This document shows positions 8,306-16,797 of a stretch of DNA of 64,000 nucleotides, piece after piece (within the stretch, counting starts at the first letter, position 1; the number at the start of each line of letters is the position of its first letter). The notes under the pieces are model-generated. The model worked only from the letters and a program-made list of their open reading frames with translations. It had not been told where the DNA came from and made no database searches. Location of the stretch: positions 1,153,671 through 1,217,670 of the forward strand of contig NZ_LT630004.1 of the NCBI RefSeq assembly GCF_900111815.1. The letters run 5' to 3'. The stretch comes from Bacillus massilinigeriensis (GTDB lineage Bacteria > Bacillota > Bacilli > Bacillales > Cytobacillaceae). The position numbers and the translations under genes are program-made.

Positions 8306-9619
8306 TTGAACGCACGAAAATTAATTGATCATGTGGATTCTGTAGATTCCTTCAAGCGTTACGGAAGAGTCAATAAGGTTGTTGGGCTTATGATCGAATC
8401 CCAAGGCCCGGAAAGCTCAATTGGCGACGTGTGTTATATCCATGTGGGTTCAAGGGTTAAAAGAAAAATCATGGCGGAGGTAGTAGGTTTTAAAGATTCT
8501 AATGTTATCCTGATGCCATATACTGCCACACATAATATATCTCCGGGAAGCCTTGTTGAAACCACCTCCAAGCCATTGGAAATAAAGACAGGGCAAGCGC
8601 TGATCGGAAAAGTAGTTGATTCTCTGGGAAGGCCGCTAGATGGTTCCCCAGTTCCAAAGGGACTTGCTTCTGCACCGACAGATCAAGATCCTCCTAATCC
8701 TTTAAGCCGTCCACCTATCTCCGAGCCTATTGAAGTAGGAGTGACGATGATTGACAGTCTATTAACGGTAGGGAAAGGACAGCGTGTAGGAATTTTCGCC
8801 GGTAGCGGCGTGGGCAAGAGCACATTGATGGGGATGATTGCAAGGAATACGACCGCAGACCTGAATGTCATCGGGCTAATTGGAGAGCGAGGCAGGGAAG
8901 TTCGGGAGTTCATTGAACGGGACCTTGGAACTGAAGGTTTGAAAAGATCGATTGTTGTGGTTGCTACTTCTGATCAGCCTGCATTAATGAGGATAAAAGG
9001 CGCTTTAACTGCAACGGCTATCGCAGAGTATTTCAGAGACAAGGGATTAAATGTCATGCTGATGATGGACTCGGTTACACGAGTTGCAATGGCTCAGCGA
9101 GAAGTGGGCCTTGCAATCGGGGAGCCGCCCACCACTAAAGGTTATACTCCTTCCGTTTTTGCTGTACTATCAAGGCTGCTTGAAAGAACAGGAACAAATA
9201 TAGCTGGATCAATCACGGCATTCTATACGGTACTCGTCGATGGCGACGATATGAATGAGCCGATTGCTGATACAGTTAGAGGAATATTGGATGGCCACTT
9301 TGTGCTCGATCGGGATCTTGCGAACAAAGGACAGTACCCTGCTGTTAATGTGCTGAAAAGCATCAGCAGAATCATGAACAATATTGTCGATGAAAAGCAT
9401 AGACAAGCGGCGGAACGGTTAAGAGATTACTTAGGGACTTATTTGAAGTCCGAAGACTTAATCAATATTGGAGCCTACAAAAAAGGCACATCAAAAGAAA
9501 TAGATGAAGCGATTTTGCTTTATCCCGAAATCATTCGTTTCCTGAAACAAGGGACAGAAGAAAAGGTTTCGATGCCTGAAAGTATCGAAAAATTGTTAGG
9601 ACTAACATCCAGAGGGTGA
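8306..9619 (+). CDS. fliI: Flagellum-specific ATP synthase FliI
   Basis: Export ATPase of the flagellar type III system, homologous to the F1 beta subunit. Walker A is GIFAGSGVGKST at about residues 163-175; VMLMMDSVTRVAMAQRE is Walker B plus the following conserved segment. TTG 8306 (MNARKLIDHVDS) follows a GTGAGG site by 6 nt and gives 437 residues, as in B. subtilis; the frame extends to GTG 8294 but without a site. It starts 1 bp after the fliH stop and overlaps the fliJ ribosome binding site. Confidence 0.96.
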   Translation: MNARKLIDHVDSVDSFKRYGRVNKVVGLMIESQGPESSIGDVCYIHVGSRVKRKIMAEVVGFKDSNVILMPYTATHNISPGSLVETTSKPLEIKTGQALIGKVVDSLGRPLDGSPVPKGLASAPTDQDPPNPLSRPPISEPIEVGVTMIDSLLTVGKGQRVGIFAGSGVGKSTLMGMIARNTTADLNVIGLIGERGREVREFIERDLGTEGLKRSIVVVATSDQPALMRIKGALTATAIAEYFRDKGLNVMLMMDSVTRVAMAQREVGLAIGEPPTTKGYTPSVFAVLSRLLERTGTNIAGSITAFYTVLVDGDDMNEPIADTVRGILDGHFVLDRDLANKGQYPAVNVLKSISRIMNNIVDEKHRQAAERLRDYLGTYLKSEDLINIGAYKKGTSKEIDEAILLYPEIIRFLKQGTEEKVSMPESIEKLLGLTSRG

Positions 9620-9624
9620 TGAGC

Positions 9625-10071
9625 ATGCATTATCAGTTCAAATTCGCCAAAATCCTGTCGCTGAAAGACAAGGAGAAAGAGGAAGCGCTTGCAGTCTACC
9701 AGGAAACCGTCAAAAGGTTTGAAGATGCGGCAGAACACCTATACAGCCTGTTAAAAAAGAAAGAAAACCTTGAATTATATCAAGCTGAAAGGCTCCATGC
9801 CGGCCTGCCAATACAGGAAATCAGACATCATCAACAGTTTGTCGGCAACCTTGAAAAGACGATTGAACATTATCAAAAAATTGTATATAACGCTAGAAAG
9901 CATATGAGTTTTCAGCAGGATAAACTGATGGAAAAGAATATGGAAGTAAAAAAGTACGAAAAAATGAAAGAGAATCATTATTTGCGATTTCTTTCCGATG
10001 AAAAGCATGAAGAAGGAAAACTGATGGATGAAATCTCGATTCAGCAATATATGAACCGGGAAGCTAGGTGA
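9625..10071 (+). CDS. fliJ: Flagellar export protein FliJ
   Basis: A 148-residue coiled-coil central stalk of the export ATPase, which activates FliI and contacts FlhA. ATG 9625 (MHYQFKFAKIL) fits the AGAGGGTGAT site at 9611-9620 and the family start; GTG 9616 overlaps the site itself. Composition is almost wholly charged and helical (LSLKDKEKEEALAVYQETV), with no membrane segment. Small coiled-coil proteins are weak in motifs, so the call rests on the start sequence, size and position between fliI and ylxF. Confidence 0.92.
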   Translation: MHYQFKFAKILSLKDKEKEEALAVYQETVKRFEDAAEHLYSLLKKKENLELYQAERLHAGLPIQEIRHHQQFVGNLEKTIEHYQKIVYNARKHMSFQQDKLMEKNMEVKKYEKMKENHYLRFLSDEKHEEGKLMDEISIQQYMNREAR

Positions 10072-10075
10072 AAAA

Positions 10076-10684
10076 ATGAGCAAATTGGCAGAAGAAAAAG
10101 AAATAGAAGGTCGCGGGCGTCTGAGGAGAATCCTTTCTTTCGTTATTTTGCCCGCATTATTCGCTGTCACCCTTGCGCTAATTGTTATGAGTTTTGCGGG
10201 TATCAATATTTTTGATAGCGCCAGGGAAATAGGTGCTAGGATTCCGGGAATCAAGCAACTGGTACAAAAGAGTGAAACTCCTTCTATTAAGGAAGCGGAA
10301 AAGAGAATGATCGGGTTGGAAGCGGAGATTAAAAATCAAGAAGCAAAAATGGAGCAATTGCAATCGAAGCTTGACAACAAAGAGAAAGAGAATGACCGAA
10401 TCCAGCTTGAAAAACAGCAGCTCGAAGAACAAATCGATGAGCTTGCTGCTATACAGGCAGAGAACAAACGGGCGTTCAAAGATATTGTTAGAACCTATGA
10501 AACAATGTCACCAAAAAGTGCTGCCCCCATTATAGCTAAAATGGAAGATGGAGAAGCGCTCAAAATTCTGAAGAATGTCAAACCCGATTCGCTTTCAGCC
10601 ATCATGGAAAAAATGGTACCTGAAGATGCAGCCAAATATACTGAATTGCTTACAAGCGATAGTAATACTTCAGAAAAAGACTGA
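10076..10684 (+). CDS. ylxF: MgtE_N-like membrane-anchored flagellar operon protein (YlxF)
   Basis: A 202-residue protein with one N-terminal membrane segment (ILSFVILPALFAVTLALIVM, about 21-40), a long extracytoplasmic coiled coil (about 75-125, IKNQEAKMEQLQSKL) and a C-terminal MgtE_N-like region (TYETMSPKSAAPIIAKM, then AIMEKMVPEDAAKYTELL). This layout resembles MotE/YlxF proteins, linked to stator or hook function. Its precise role in Bacillus is not settled. It starts 4 bp after fliJ and precedes fliK. Confidence 0.85.
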   Translation: MSKLAEEKEIEGRGRLRRILSFVILPALFAVTLALIVMSFAGINIFDSAREIGARIPGIKQLVQKSETPSIKEAEKRMIGLEAEIKNQEAKMEQLQSKLDNKEKENDRIQLEKQQLEEQIDELAAIQAENKRAFKDIVRTYETMSPKSAAPIIAKMEDGEALKILKNVKPDSLSAIMEKMVPEDAAKYTELLTSDSNTSEKD

Positions 10685-10711
10685 GATTCCTTCAGCAAAG
10701 GAGGTGAGAAA

Positions 10712-11926
10712 ATGGAAATGGGAGGATTAGGAAGACTAAACTCTCTCGTTCAAAACAAAAGCCTTTTACAGTCAGAAACTAAACCAACAGGTTTTGCCGC
10801 ATTATTCTGCACGGTCACTCAAGACATTTCTCCTAGCAACCTGGCCGAATGTGTTTCCGGAGTGATAGATTCAAATAATGTAAATGATACTATCAAATTT
10901 TTAAAGCAGTCAGATTTGTTAGGCATGGAAGAGGGATTCAAGCTGGCGGATATTGCAATGACAACAGAATTGGAAAGCCTCTTTAAAGCAGCATTAAAAG
11001 TAGTGGGAATGGAATCAGAGCAGCTGGAAGGCTTCACTTTTCCTGATTTGGTTGATCTAAATGAAGCGGATGTTGAAAAACAATTGGAAGATATGACAGC
11101 TTTTCTAGGTGCTCTCTTGTTAATGCCGGAAAAACAGCTGGTCATGTCAATGGATAAACAGCAACAAGCGGTTTTAAAAGCAATCAAGCTTTTCGATTTG
11201 CTTTCCCAATATAAAGCTGGCGATGGGAGCGAAGGAAAGCTCAAGGACGCATTGCTGAAAATAGCTGACAAGCTGGAAGCAGCCGTGCAGAACAAGGATG
11301 CAGGAAGAATGGAATCTATTCAAGCTAAGTTTAAAGATACTGCAGCCCAAATCAATGACCGGCTGTCGAAAGAATCAATCCAAAGTAAGTATAGTGGAGC
11401 AGTTAGAAGCGGGGCAGGTGAAGATGGGAAACTAATTCTTCATGGTCAGTTCCTTTCAAGACCAGAACAGTTGCAGCTTATGCAAGGAAATGCAAGCAAG
11501 CTGGTAGATCCGCAACAGCTGCTCCGGCAATTTGAATCCGCCTTGGCGAGCTCAAAGTTCAGTAACGATGGCGGAATCCAAAAGCTTGCTTTTAGACTGT
11601 TTCCAGAGCACCTGGGGAGTATCCGGATTGAATTGATTCAAAAAGAACATGGATTTATCGCAAGGATTATCACAACTACCAGTACAGCCAAGGAAACGCT
11701 TGATGCTCACTTAAATGGTTTGAAAACGGCATTTACATCGCAAAACCTGCAAATTGACAAAATTGAAGTTACTCAACCTGAATCAAGTCAGCAACGCCCT
11801 TCTCATAGGGAATCTGGACAGGAAAAGGAAAACAGAGAGCAAAACAGACCAAGAACCGAACAAGAACAGGAAGAGGTTGAACCAATTTCCTCTTTTGATG
11901 AAATTCTTACGCATCTAAAAGTATAG
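10712..11926 (+). CDS. fliK: Flagellar hook-length control protein FliK
   Basis: A 404-residue molecular ruler that sets hook length and switches export specificity through FlhB. The N-terminal two thirds is poorly conserved and helical. The C-terminal FLI_HK domain is recognisable at about 255-355: LRQFESALASSKF, then KLAFRLFPEHLGSIRIELIQKEHGFIARI, then LDAHLNGLKTAFTSQNLQIDKIEV. It ends in a hydrophilic Gln/Glu/Arg-rich tail. An AAAGGAGGTGAG site precedes the ATG. It appears somewhat shorter than B. subtilis FliK, which is normal variation in the variable region. Confidence 0.92.
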   Translation: MEMGGLGRLNSLVQNKSLLQSETKPTGFAALFCTVTQDISPSNLAECVSGVIDSNNVNDTIKFLKQSDLLGMEEGFKLADIAMTTELESLFKAALKVVGMESEQLEGFTFPDLVDLNEADVEKQLEDMTAFLGALLLMPEKQLVMSMDKQQQAVLKAIKLFDLLSQYKAGDGSEGKLKDALLKIADKLEAAVQNKDAGRMESIQAKFKDTAAQINDRLSKESIQSKYSGAVRSGAGEDGKLILHGQFLSRPEQLQLMQGNASKLVDPQQLLRQFESALASSKFSNDGGIQKLAFRLFPEHLGSIRIELIQKEHGFIARIITTTSTAKETLDAHLNGLKTAFTSQNLQIDKIEVTQPESSQQRPSHRESGQEKENREQNRPRTEQEQEEVEPISSFDEILTHLKV

Positions 11927-11938
11927 GAGTGACTGCAA

Positions 11939-12574
11939 ATGGCTGGTGCAATCGATACAAAATATTTGTTGTCTTCCGTCCAGGAAAGGATGGGAACAGG
12001 AAAAAGTGAATTAGGAAAAGACGATTTTCTTCAGCTTCTAATGACCCAGCTGCAAAATCAGGATCCAATGAATCCCCTTCAGGATAAAGATTTCATTGCG
12101 CAGATGGCTACATTTTCATCGCTTGAACAAATGACCAATGTTGCGAAATCAATGGAGAATCTTCTTCAATCACAGGAACAAAACAAAATGATTGCATATT
12201 CCCATTTTGTTGGGAAGCAAGTGAAGTGGCATAAACTTGAAGAAGGAGAAGTAGGTTCCACACCCGCTTTGAAAGAAGGAAGCGGTAAGGTCGAAAGAAT
12301 TGAATTTACCGGCGACAGTGTCTCCTTCCATTTAGAAGATGGTACTAAATTAGAGCCTGCGAACATTTCTGAAATCGGTCATGACACTGTAGAAAATACC
12401 ATTATTCAGGCAAGCCAATTGATTGGAAGGACTTTCACTTATGTTGACGGAAATGGGACTGAAAAATCAGCAACAGTGAAGTCTGTCTCCTTTAAAAATG
12501 GCAAAGCAGAATTCATTTTGAATAATGAAGAAGGAACAAAAATTGATGCTTCCCAAATAGTACAAATACAGTAA
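11939..12574 (+). CDS. flgD: Flagellar hook assembly (capping) protein FlgD, with duplicated C-terminal domain
   Basis: Hook cap scaffold that guides polymerisation of hook subunits. The N-terminal FlgD domain is clear (LGKDDFLQLLMTQLQNQDPM, then FIAQMATFSSLEQMTN, about 24-65). The C-terminal part is two copies of a small beta-rich unit, about 91-147 and 160-209. Each begins VGK or IGR, has a central V-F-G strand pair (GKVERIEFTGDSVSFHLEDG versus ATVKSVSFKNGKAEFIL) and ends with an acidic GTK plus ISEI or IVQI. B. subtilis FlgD, about 140 residues, has one such unit, so this 211-residue form looks like an internal duplication. Confidence 0.94.
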   Translation: MAGAIDTKYLLSSVQERMGTGKSELGKDDFLQLLMTQLQNQDPMNPLQDKDFIAQMATFSSLEQMTNVAKSMENLLQSQEQNKMIAYSHFVGKQVKWHKLEEGEVGSTPALKEGSGKVERIEFTGDSVSFHLEDGTKLEPANISEIGHDTVENTIIQASQLIGRTFTYVDGNGTEKSATVKSVSFKNGKAEFILNNEEGTKIDASQIVQIQ

Positions 12575-12587
12575 AGGATGTGGGGAG

Positions 12588-12974
12588 ATGGATTCAATTA
12601 TTTATCGCCCGCTTCATCCTTATCCAGCTAGGGACCTTAGGAAAAACATTGTTCAGGAGAAAAGTACAACACCAAGTTTTTCAGAAAAACTAAAGGAAGA
12701 ACTTGGACAGGTAAAGAAGCTTGAGCTGAGTAAACACGCAGAGCAAAGGCTAATACAGCGGGGGATAAGCATACCATCTGATCAATGGCATAGTATTGAA
12801 GCGAAAATTAGTCAGGCTAGGGAAATGGGAATCAACGATTCTCTCGTACTTCTAAAAGAAGCGGCACTTATTGTCAGTGTGAAAAATAGTATTGTCATTA
12901 CGGCTATTGATCGTAAAGAAGTTGATGGACATATTTTTTCGAATATTGACGGAACCATCATGTTGGATTCTTGA
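12588..12974 (+). CDS. Flagellar operon protein of unknown function (TIGR02530 type)
   Basis: A 128-residue protein between flgD and the hook gene. The conserved portion runs from about 45 onward: SKHAEQRLIQRGISI, then SLVLLKEAALIVSVKNSIVITAI, ending with NIDGTIMLDS. This matches the small family called flagellar operon protein that occurs at this position in many Firmicutes. It has no signal peptide or membrane segment. A GTGGGGAG site precedes the ATG. Its position suggests hook assembly or export, but function cannot be read from sequence. Confidence 0.8.
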   Translation: MDSIIYRPLHPYPARDLRKNIVQEKSTTPSFSEKLKEELGQVKKLELSKHAEQRLIQRGISIPSDQWHSIEAKISQAREMGINDSLVLLKEAALIVSVKNSIVITAIDRKEVDGHIFSNIDGTIMLDS

Positions 12975-13053
12975 ACAAAAATAGGCTTGACCAATAATGG
13001 AAGCCAGGGCTGTGGATCGAAGGAAACGGCCCATAATAAGAGGAGGAATAGAA

Positions 13054-13857
13054 ATGCTTCGTTCAATGTATTCAGGAATAAGCGGAATGAAAAACTTTCA
13101 AACAAAGCTTGATGTAATTGGCAATAATATCGCGAACGTCAATACACACGGTTTCAAAAAAGGAAGGGTCACTTTTAAAGATACCGTATCTCAAACGATT
13201 TCTGGTGCCTCTGCACCTACAGGGGCAGGCGGAATTAATCCCAAGCAGGTAGGCCTTGGATCCCAACTTGCTACCATTGATACGATTGATAGCCAGGGAA
13301 GCCCGCAGACAACAGGGCGTGTTCTTGATGTTTCTATTCAAGGGGATGGTTATTTGACCGTTCAAAGGGATGGGAATACATTTTATACGCGCGCAGGGAA
13401 CTTATATCTTGATAATAGCGGCCAGCTGGTCACAAGCGCTGGTGATAATGTGCTCGATACCAAAGGCAGTCCAATTATCATTAATGGTGGCGACCTTACG
13501 ACAGTAAAGAGTCTGAGCATTTCAACAGATGGCAAAATTAATTACATTAAAGATGGCGAGACAAAAATTTCGGTTGCTGGGCCTATCGCAGTTGCCAGGT
13601 TCAATAATAATGGTGGGCTTGAGAAAGCTGGAGATAATCTTTTTAGCGAGACGGTCAATTCTGGAAAGCCGACCGTATTAGATCCCGGTACATCTGGCGC
13701 TGGAATGCTGATATCAGGGCAGCTTGAAATGTCGAATGTGGACCTTTCCGAAGAGTTTACCGAAATGATTGTTGCTCAACGCGGATTCCAGGCCAATACC
13801 CGAATTATTACAACTTCTGATGAGATATTGCAAGAGCTTGTAAACTTGAAACGATAA
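13054..13857 (+). CDS. flgE: Flagellar hook protein, FlgE/FlgG family
   Basis: A 267-residue axial protein. The N-terminal motif SGMKNFQTKLDVIGNNIANV and the C-terminal motif NVDLSEEFTEMIVAQRGFQANTRIITTSDEIL are the signature of the FlgE/FlgF/FlgG family. The B. subtilis gene at this position was first called flgG and is the hook protein FlgE, so that role is inferred here. The frame is open to 12997, but the AGGAGG site at 13041-13046 selects ATG 13054 (MLRSMYSGISG). It follows the FlgD cap gene and precedes swrD. Confidence 0.93.
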   Translation: MLRSMYSGISGMKNFQTKLDVIGNNIANVNTHGFKKGRVTFKDTVSQTISGASAPTGAGGINPKQVGLGSQLATIDTIDSQGSPQTTGRVLDVSIQGDGYLTVQRDGNTFYTRAGNLYLDNSGQLVTSAGDNVLDTKGSPIIINGGDLTTVKSLSISTDGKINYIKDGETKISVAGPIAVARFNNNGGLEKAGDNLFSETVNSGKPTVLDPGTSGAGMLISGQLEMSNVDLSEEFTEMIVAQRGFQANTRIITTSDEILQELVNLKR

Positions 13858-13877
13858 TCTGGAAAGGAGCAGGGGAA

Positions 13878-13917
13878 TTGCTGTGTTTCCTTCTTAGGGG
13901 ATAGACAGAGCTCCCCT
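13878..13917 (+). other. Possible leader mini-ORF and hairpin before swrD
   Basis: TTG 13878 follows AAAGGAGCAGGGG (13863-13875) and opens an 8-codon frame ending at TAG 13902, in the same frame as swrD. A 6-bp stem AGGGGA (13896-13901) / TCCCCT (13912-13917) has this stop in its loop and ends 11 nt before the swrD GTG. The strong site has no other start codon at a usual distance. Whether the peptide is made is unknown. Confidence 0.35.
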
Positions 13918-13928
13918 CATATCTCATT

Positions 13929-14150
13929 GTGATTAGACTGACGAAATTGAATGGGAAACAGTTTGGGCTTAATGCTATTTTTATCGAGACGGTTGAGTCA
14001 TTCCCAGATACTACCATTACTCTTACCAATGGTCATAAATACATTGTTAGTGAAACCGTGGATGAAGTATTTGCTTTAATAGCTGAATTCACTAAATCAG
14101 TGGGTTTGATCGGCACTAATATGCTGGGGGAAATGAAAGATGAAGAATAA
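13929..14150 (+). CDS. swrD: FlbD-family swarming motility protein SwrD
   Basis: A 73-residue cytoplasmic protein. It starts MIRLTKLNGKQFGLNAIFIETVE and contains DTTITLTNGHKYIVSET, the FlbD family pattern. In B. subtilis SwrD is needed for full motor torque during swarming. The only possible start is GTG 13929, because the frame closes at TAG 13902; unusually, it has no recognisable ribosome binding site. The stop overlaps the fliL start by 11 nt. The family call is firm, while initiation is unexplained. Confidence 0.9.
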   Translation: MIRLTKLNGKQFGLNAIFIETVESFPDTTITLTNGHKYIVSETVDEVFALIAEFTKSVGLIGTNMLGEMKDEE

Positions 14151-14568
14151 CAAACTATTGATGACAGTTGTATTGATGCTGATAGCTGTTATGTTAGCTT
14201 CAGCTGCGGCTGTGGTTGTAGTGTTAAAGATGAAAGGGGAAGACGGGAAACAGGCTCCCTCCATTGATGAAGTGCTGGAAGCATCCGTCGATGTTCCTGA
14301 AATCACGACAAATCTGGCTTCGGATGATTATATACGGATCTCCTTTAAAATCCAGACAGATAGTAAAGATGCGAAAGAAGAACTAGAAAAGCGGGATTTT
14401 CAAGTCAGGAACATCATCATCCAAGAGCTATCCGAAAAGAAATCGGAGGAACTACAAAGCGGCGGCGGCAAAGCTGCTCTTGAAACCGAGCTGAAGGATA
14501 AAATCAATACGCTGATGCAGGATGGAAAAGTCGTAAAGGTTTACATTACCGGTTCGCTCCTCCAGTAA
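14140..14568 (+). CDS. fliL: Flagellar basal body-associated protein FliL
   Basis: A 142-residue single-pass membrane protein. A short cytoplasmic N-terminus, a membrane segment at about 6-30 (LLMTVVLMLIAVMLASAAAV) and an extracytoplasmic domain (EITTNLASDDYIRISFKIQ, ending VVKVYITGSLLQ) match FliL, which surrounds and supports the stator. It overlaps swrD by 11 nt; the GGGGGAAATGAAAG purine stretch serves as its site. Co-location with swrD fits a shared role in motor torque. Confidence 0.95.
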   Translation: MKNNKLLMTVVLMLIAVMLASAAAVVVVLKMKGEDGKQAPSIDEVLEASVDVPEITTNLASDDYIRISFKIQTDSKDAKEELEKRDFQVRNIIIQELSEKKSEELQSGGGKAALETELKDKINTLMQDGKVVKVYITGSLLQ

Positions 14569-14613
14569 GCATGGCATAGAAGAAACAAGACAGGTAAACG
14601 GAGGTGAGCCTCA

Positions 14614-15615
14614 TTGTCCGGGGAAGTATTGTCACAAAACGAAATTGATGCGCTGTTGTCTGCCTTATCGACAGGTGAAATGGATGCGGAAGAACTGCGG
14701 AAAGAACAATCAGAGAAAAAGGTAAAATCGTATGATTTCAGGCGTGCACTACGGTTTTCTAAGGATCAGATGCGCAGTCTGACAAGAATTCATGAGAATT
14801 TTGCCAGACTATTGACAACCTTTTTCTCTGCCCAATTAAGGACTTTCATTCAAATCAGCGTAGCATCGGCTGATCAGATACCTTATGAGGAATTTATTCG
14901 TTCTATTCCTAAAATGACTGTGCTGAATGTATATGAAGTACCGCCCCTTGAAGGCAGAATTTTAATGGAAATAAACCCTAATATAGCCTATGCCATGATG
15001 GACAGGCTGCTCGGGGGGAGAGGGGCAGGGCATAATAAGATTGATAGTCTTACGGAAATTGAAACTAAAATCATGAGCGCCGTTTTTGAAAGGTCCTTTG
15101 AGAACTATCAAGAGGCGTGGGCAACCATTTCGGATATCGAGCCTCAGCTTGCCGAATTTGAAGTAAATCCCCAGTTTTTGCAAATGGTATCGCCAAATGA
15201 AACAGTTGTCGTCATTTCCTTGAACATAACGATTGGAGAGACAAGCGGAATGATTAATATTTGTATTCCGCATGTTGTGCTCGAACCAATCATTCCAAAA
15301 TTATCTGTTAAGTATTGGATGCAGTCAGAGAAAAAAGAGCATCTTTCTTCGGAAAATGAAGAGATTGAAAGTGAACTGCAAAAGGCGGAAGTAACGGTTA
15401 CTGCAGAATTGGGAACTACAGAAATTACAATCCAAGACTTTCTGATGCTGAATACGGGTGATGTTATCGAATTAAACCAGTCGATTAACGATCCATTGAC
15501 AGTATTGGTTGGAGGGGTTCCGAAATTTTCAGGACAACCAGGAAGAAAAAATAAAAAAATTGCTGTTCAAGTAATGGATGCTTTTAAGGGAGGAGATGAA
15601 GATGATGAGCGATGA
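14614..15615 (+). CDS. fliM: Flagellar motor switch protein FliM
   Basis: A 333-residue C-ring protein. The N-terminal peptide LSQNEIDALLSAL (6-18) is the CheY-P binding segment. The middle domain is CheC-like, and the C-terminal SpoA domain (ELGTTEITIQDFLMLNTGDVIEL) contacts FliY/FliN. The start is TTG 14614, well placed after CGGAGGTGAG, with no in-frame ATG near by. The end of the gene contains the fliY ribosome binding site and start. Confidence 0.97.
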   Translation: MSGEVLSQNEIDALLSALSTGEMDAEELRKEQSEKKVKSYDFRRALRFSKDQMRSLTRIHENFARLLTTFFSAQLRTFIQISVASADQIPYEEFIRSIPKMTVLNVYEVPPLEGRILMEINPNIAYAMMDRLLGGRGAGHNKIDSLTEIETKIMSAVFERSFENYQEAWATISDIEPQLAEFEVNPQFLQMVSPNETVVVISLNITIGETSGMINICIPHVVLEPIIPKLSVKYWMQSEKKEHLSSENEEIESELQKAEVTVTAELGTTEITIQDFLMLNTGDVIELNQSINDPLTVLVGGVPKFSGQPGRKNKKIAVQVMDAFKGGDEDDER

Positions 15616-16777
15616 CATGCTTTCACAGGATGAAATAGATGCATTGCTTCGGGGAAACAACCCGGAGGAAGAACAGAACAATAATTTAAATGTTGAAGAA
15701 TATCTTTCTTTCATGGAACAGGATGCGTTGGGAGAAATCGGGAATATTAGTTTCGGAAGCTCTGCAACAGCATTATCGACATTGTTGAATCAAAAAGTGG
15801 AGATTACCACACCTACTGTTACGATTGTTCACAGAGAAAGGATACCAGAAGAATTTCCTGATCCCTATGTGGCTGTTCAGGTGCATTATACAGAAGGTTT
15901 CTCAGGGACAAACATGCTTGTCATCCAGCAGAATGATGCTGCTGTCATTGCAGATTTAATGCTTGGAGGAGACGGTAGTGCACCGAGGGAATTGATGGAT
16001 GAAATTCAACTAAGTGCGGTTCAGGAAGCAATGAACCAAATGATGGGGTCCGCAGCCACATCGATGTCGACTGTTTTCAGCAAGCGCGTGGATATATCCC
16101 CGCCGGCCATCAATTTATTAAATCTGCAGGAAGGCAAAGGAACGGAAAGTATTCCTTCCGAGGAAGTATTTGTCAAGGTTTCCTTCAGATTAAAGATTGG
16201 AAGTTTAATAGATTCAAGTATCATGCAACTGTTTCCAGTCGAATTTGCACGTAGTCTTATCAATGAGTTATTAAATCCAGGAAATAAAACCGGAGAACAA
16301 AAGAATGATGGAAATGCTGAAGTGAAAGAACTAGATTTCCTTCGTGAAGAAGGAATGGGAGGTATTGAGCAGCCTTCACGTCAACCAGAACGAGACTTTC
16401 AAAATGAGCACCAGGAAACTCAGCATCTTGGCATGTCATTCTCCAACTCAGCGGAGCCGCAAATTCAGCCAGCTGTATTTTCCAGCTTTGACAGTGTTCA
16501 GCCAGTACAACATGAAAGCCAAAACTTGGATATGCTCCTTGATATCCCGCTTGAGGTAACGGTCGAGTTAGGGAGGACAAAAAGGTCAGTCCGCGATATC
16601 CTTGAACTGTCTGGAGGCTCCATCATTGAGTTAGATAAATTAGCAGGGGAACAAGTGGATATCCTTGTCAACAATCGACTCGTTGCTAAAGGTGAAGTAG
16701 TCGTAATCGACGAAAACTTTGGCGTTCGTGTTTCGGATATTATCAGTAAAAAAGATAGACTTAGAAAATTAAAATAG
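15602..16777 (+). CDS. fliY: Flagellar switch phosphatase FliY
   Basis: C-ring component that also dephosphorylates CheY-P. An N-terminal LSQDEIDALL peptide like that of FliM is followed by a CheC-type domain with two active-site helices (DALGEIGNISFGSSATALS and VQEAMNQMMGSAATSMS), a variable Gln-rich linker, and a C-terminal FliN/SpoA domain (LEVTVELGRTKRSVRDILEL, VLVNNRLVAKGEVVVIDENFG-like). ATG 15602 lies 8 nt from AAGGGAGG; ATG 15605 is equally possible. It overlaps fliM by 14 nt. It takes the place of FliN, as in B. subtilis. Confidence 0.96.
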   Translation: MMSDDMLSQDEIDALLRGNNPEEEQNNNLNVEEYLSFMEQDALGEIGNISFGSSATALSTLLNQKVEITTPTVTIVHRERIPEEFPDPYVAVQVHYTEGFSGTNMLVIQQNDAAVIADLMLGGDGSAPRELMDEIQLSAVQEAMNQMMGSAATSMSTVFSKRVDISPPAINLLNLQEGKGTESIPSEEVFVKVSFRLKIGSLIDSSIMQLFPVEFARSLINELLNPGNKTGEQKNDGNAEVKELDFLREEGMGGIEQPSRQPERDFQNEHQETQHLGMSFSNSAEPQIQPAVFSSFDSVQPVQHESQNLDMLLDIPLEVTVELGRTKRSVRDILELSGGSIIELDKLAGEQVDILVNNRLVAKGEVVVIDENFGVRVSDIISKKDRLRKLK

Positions 16778-16797
16778 ACAAAAGGAGTCAGGAAGCA

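Noticed and set aside
15365-16780. FliM and FliY as a tandem duplication
   Set aside because: They share the N-terminal LSQ-EIDALL peptide and SpoA domain, but this is the ancient family relationship seen in all Bacilli, not a local duplication.
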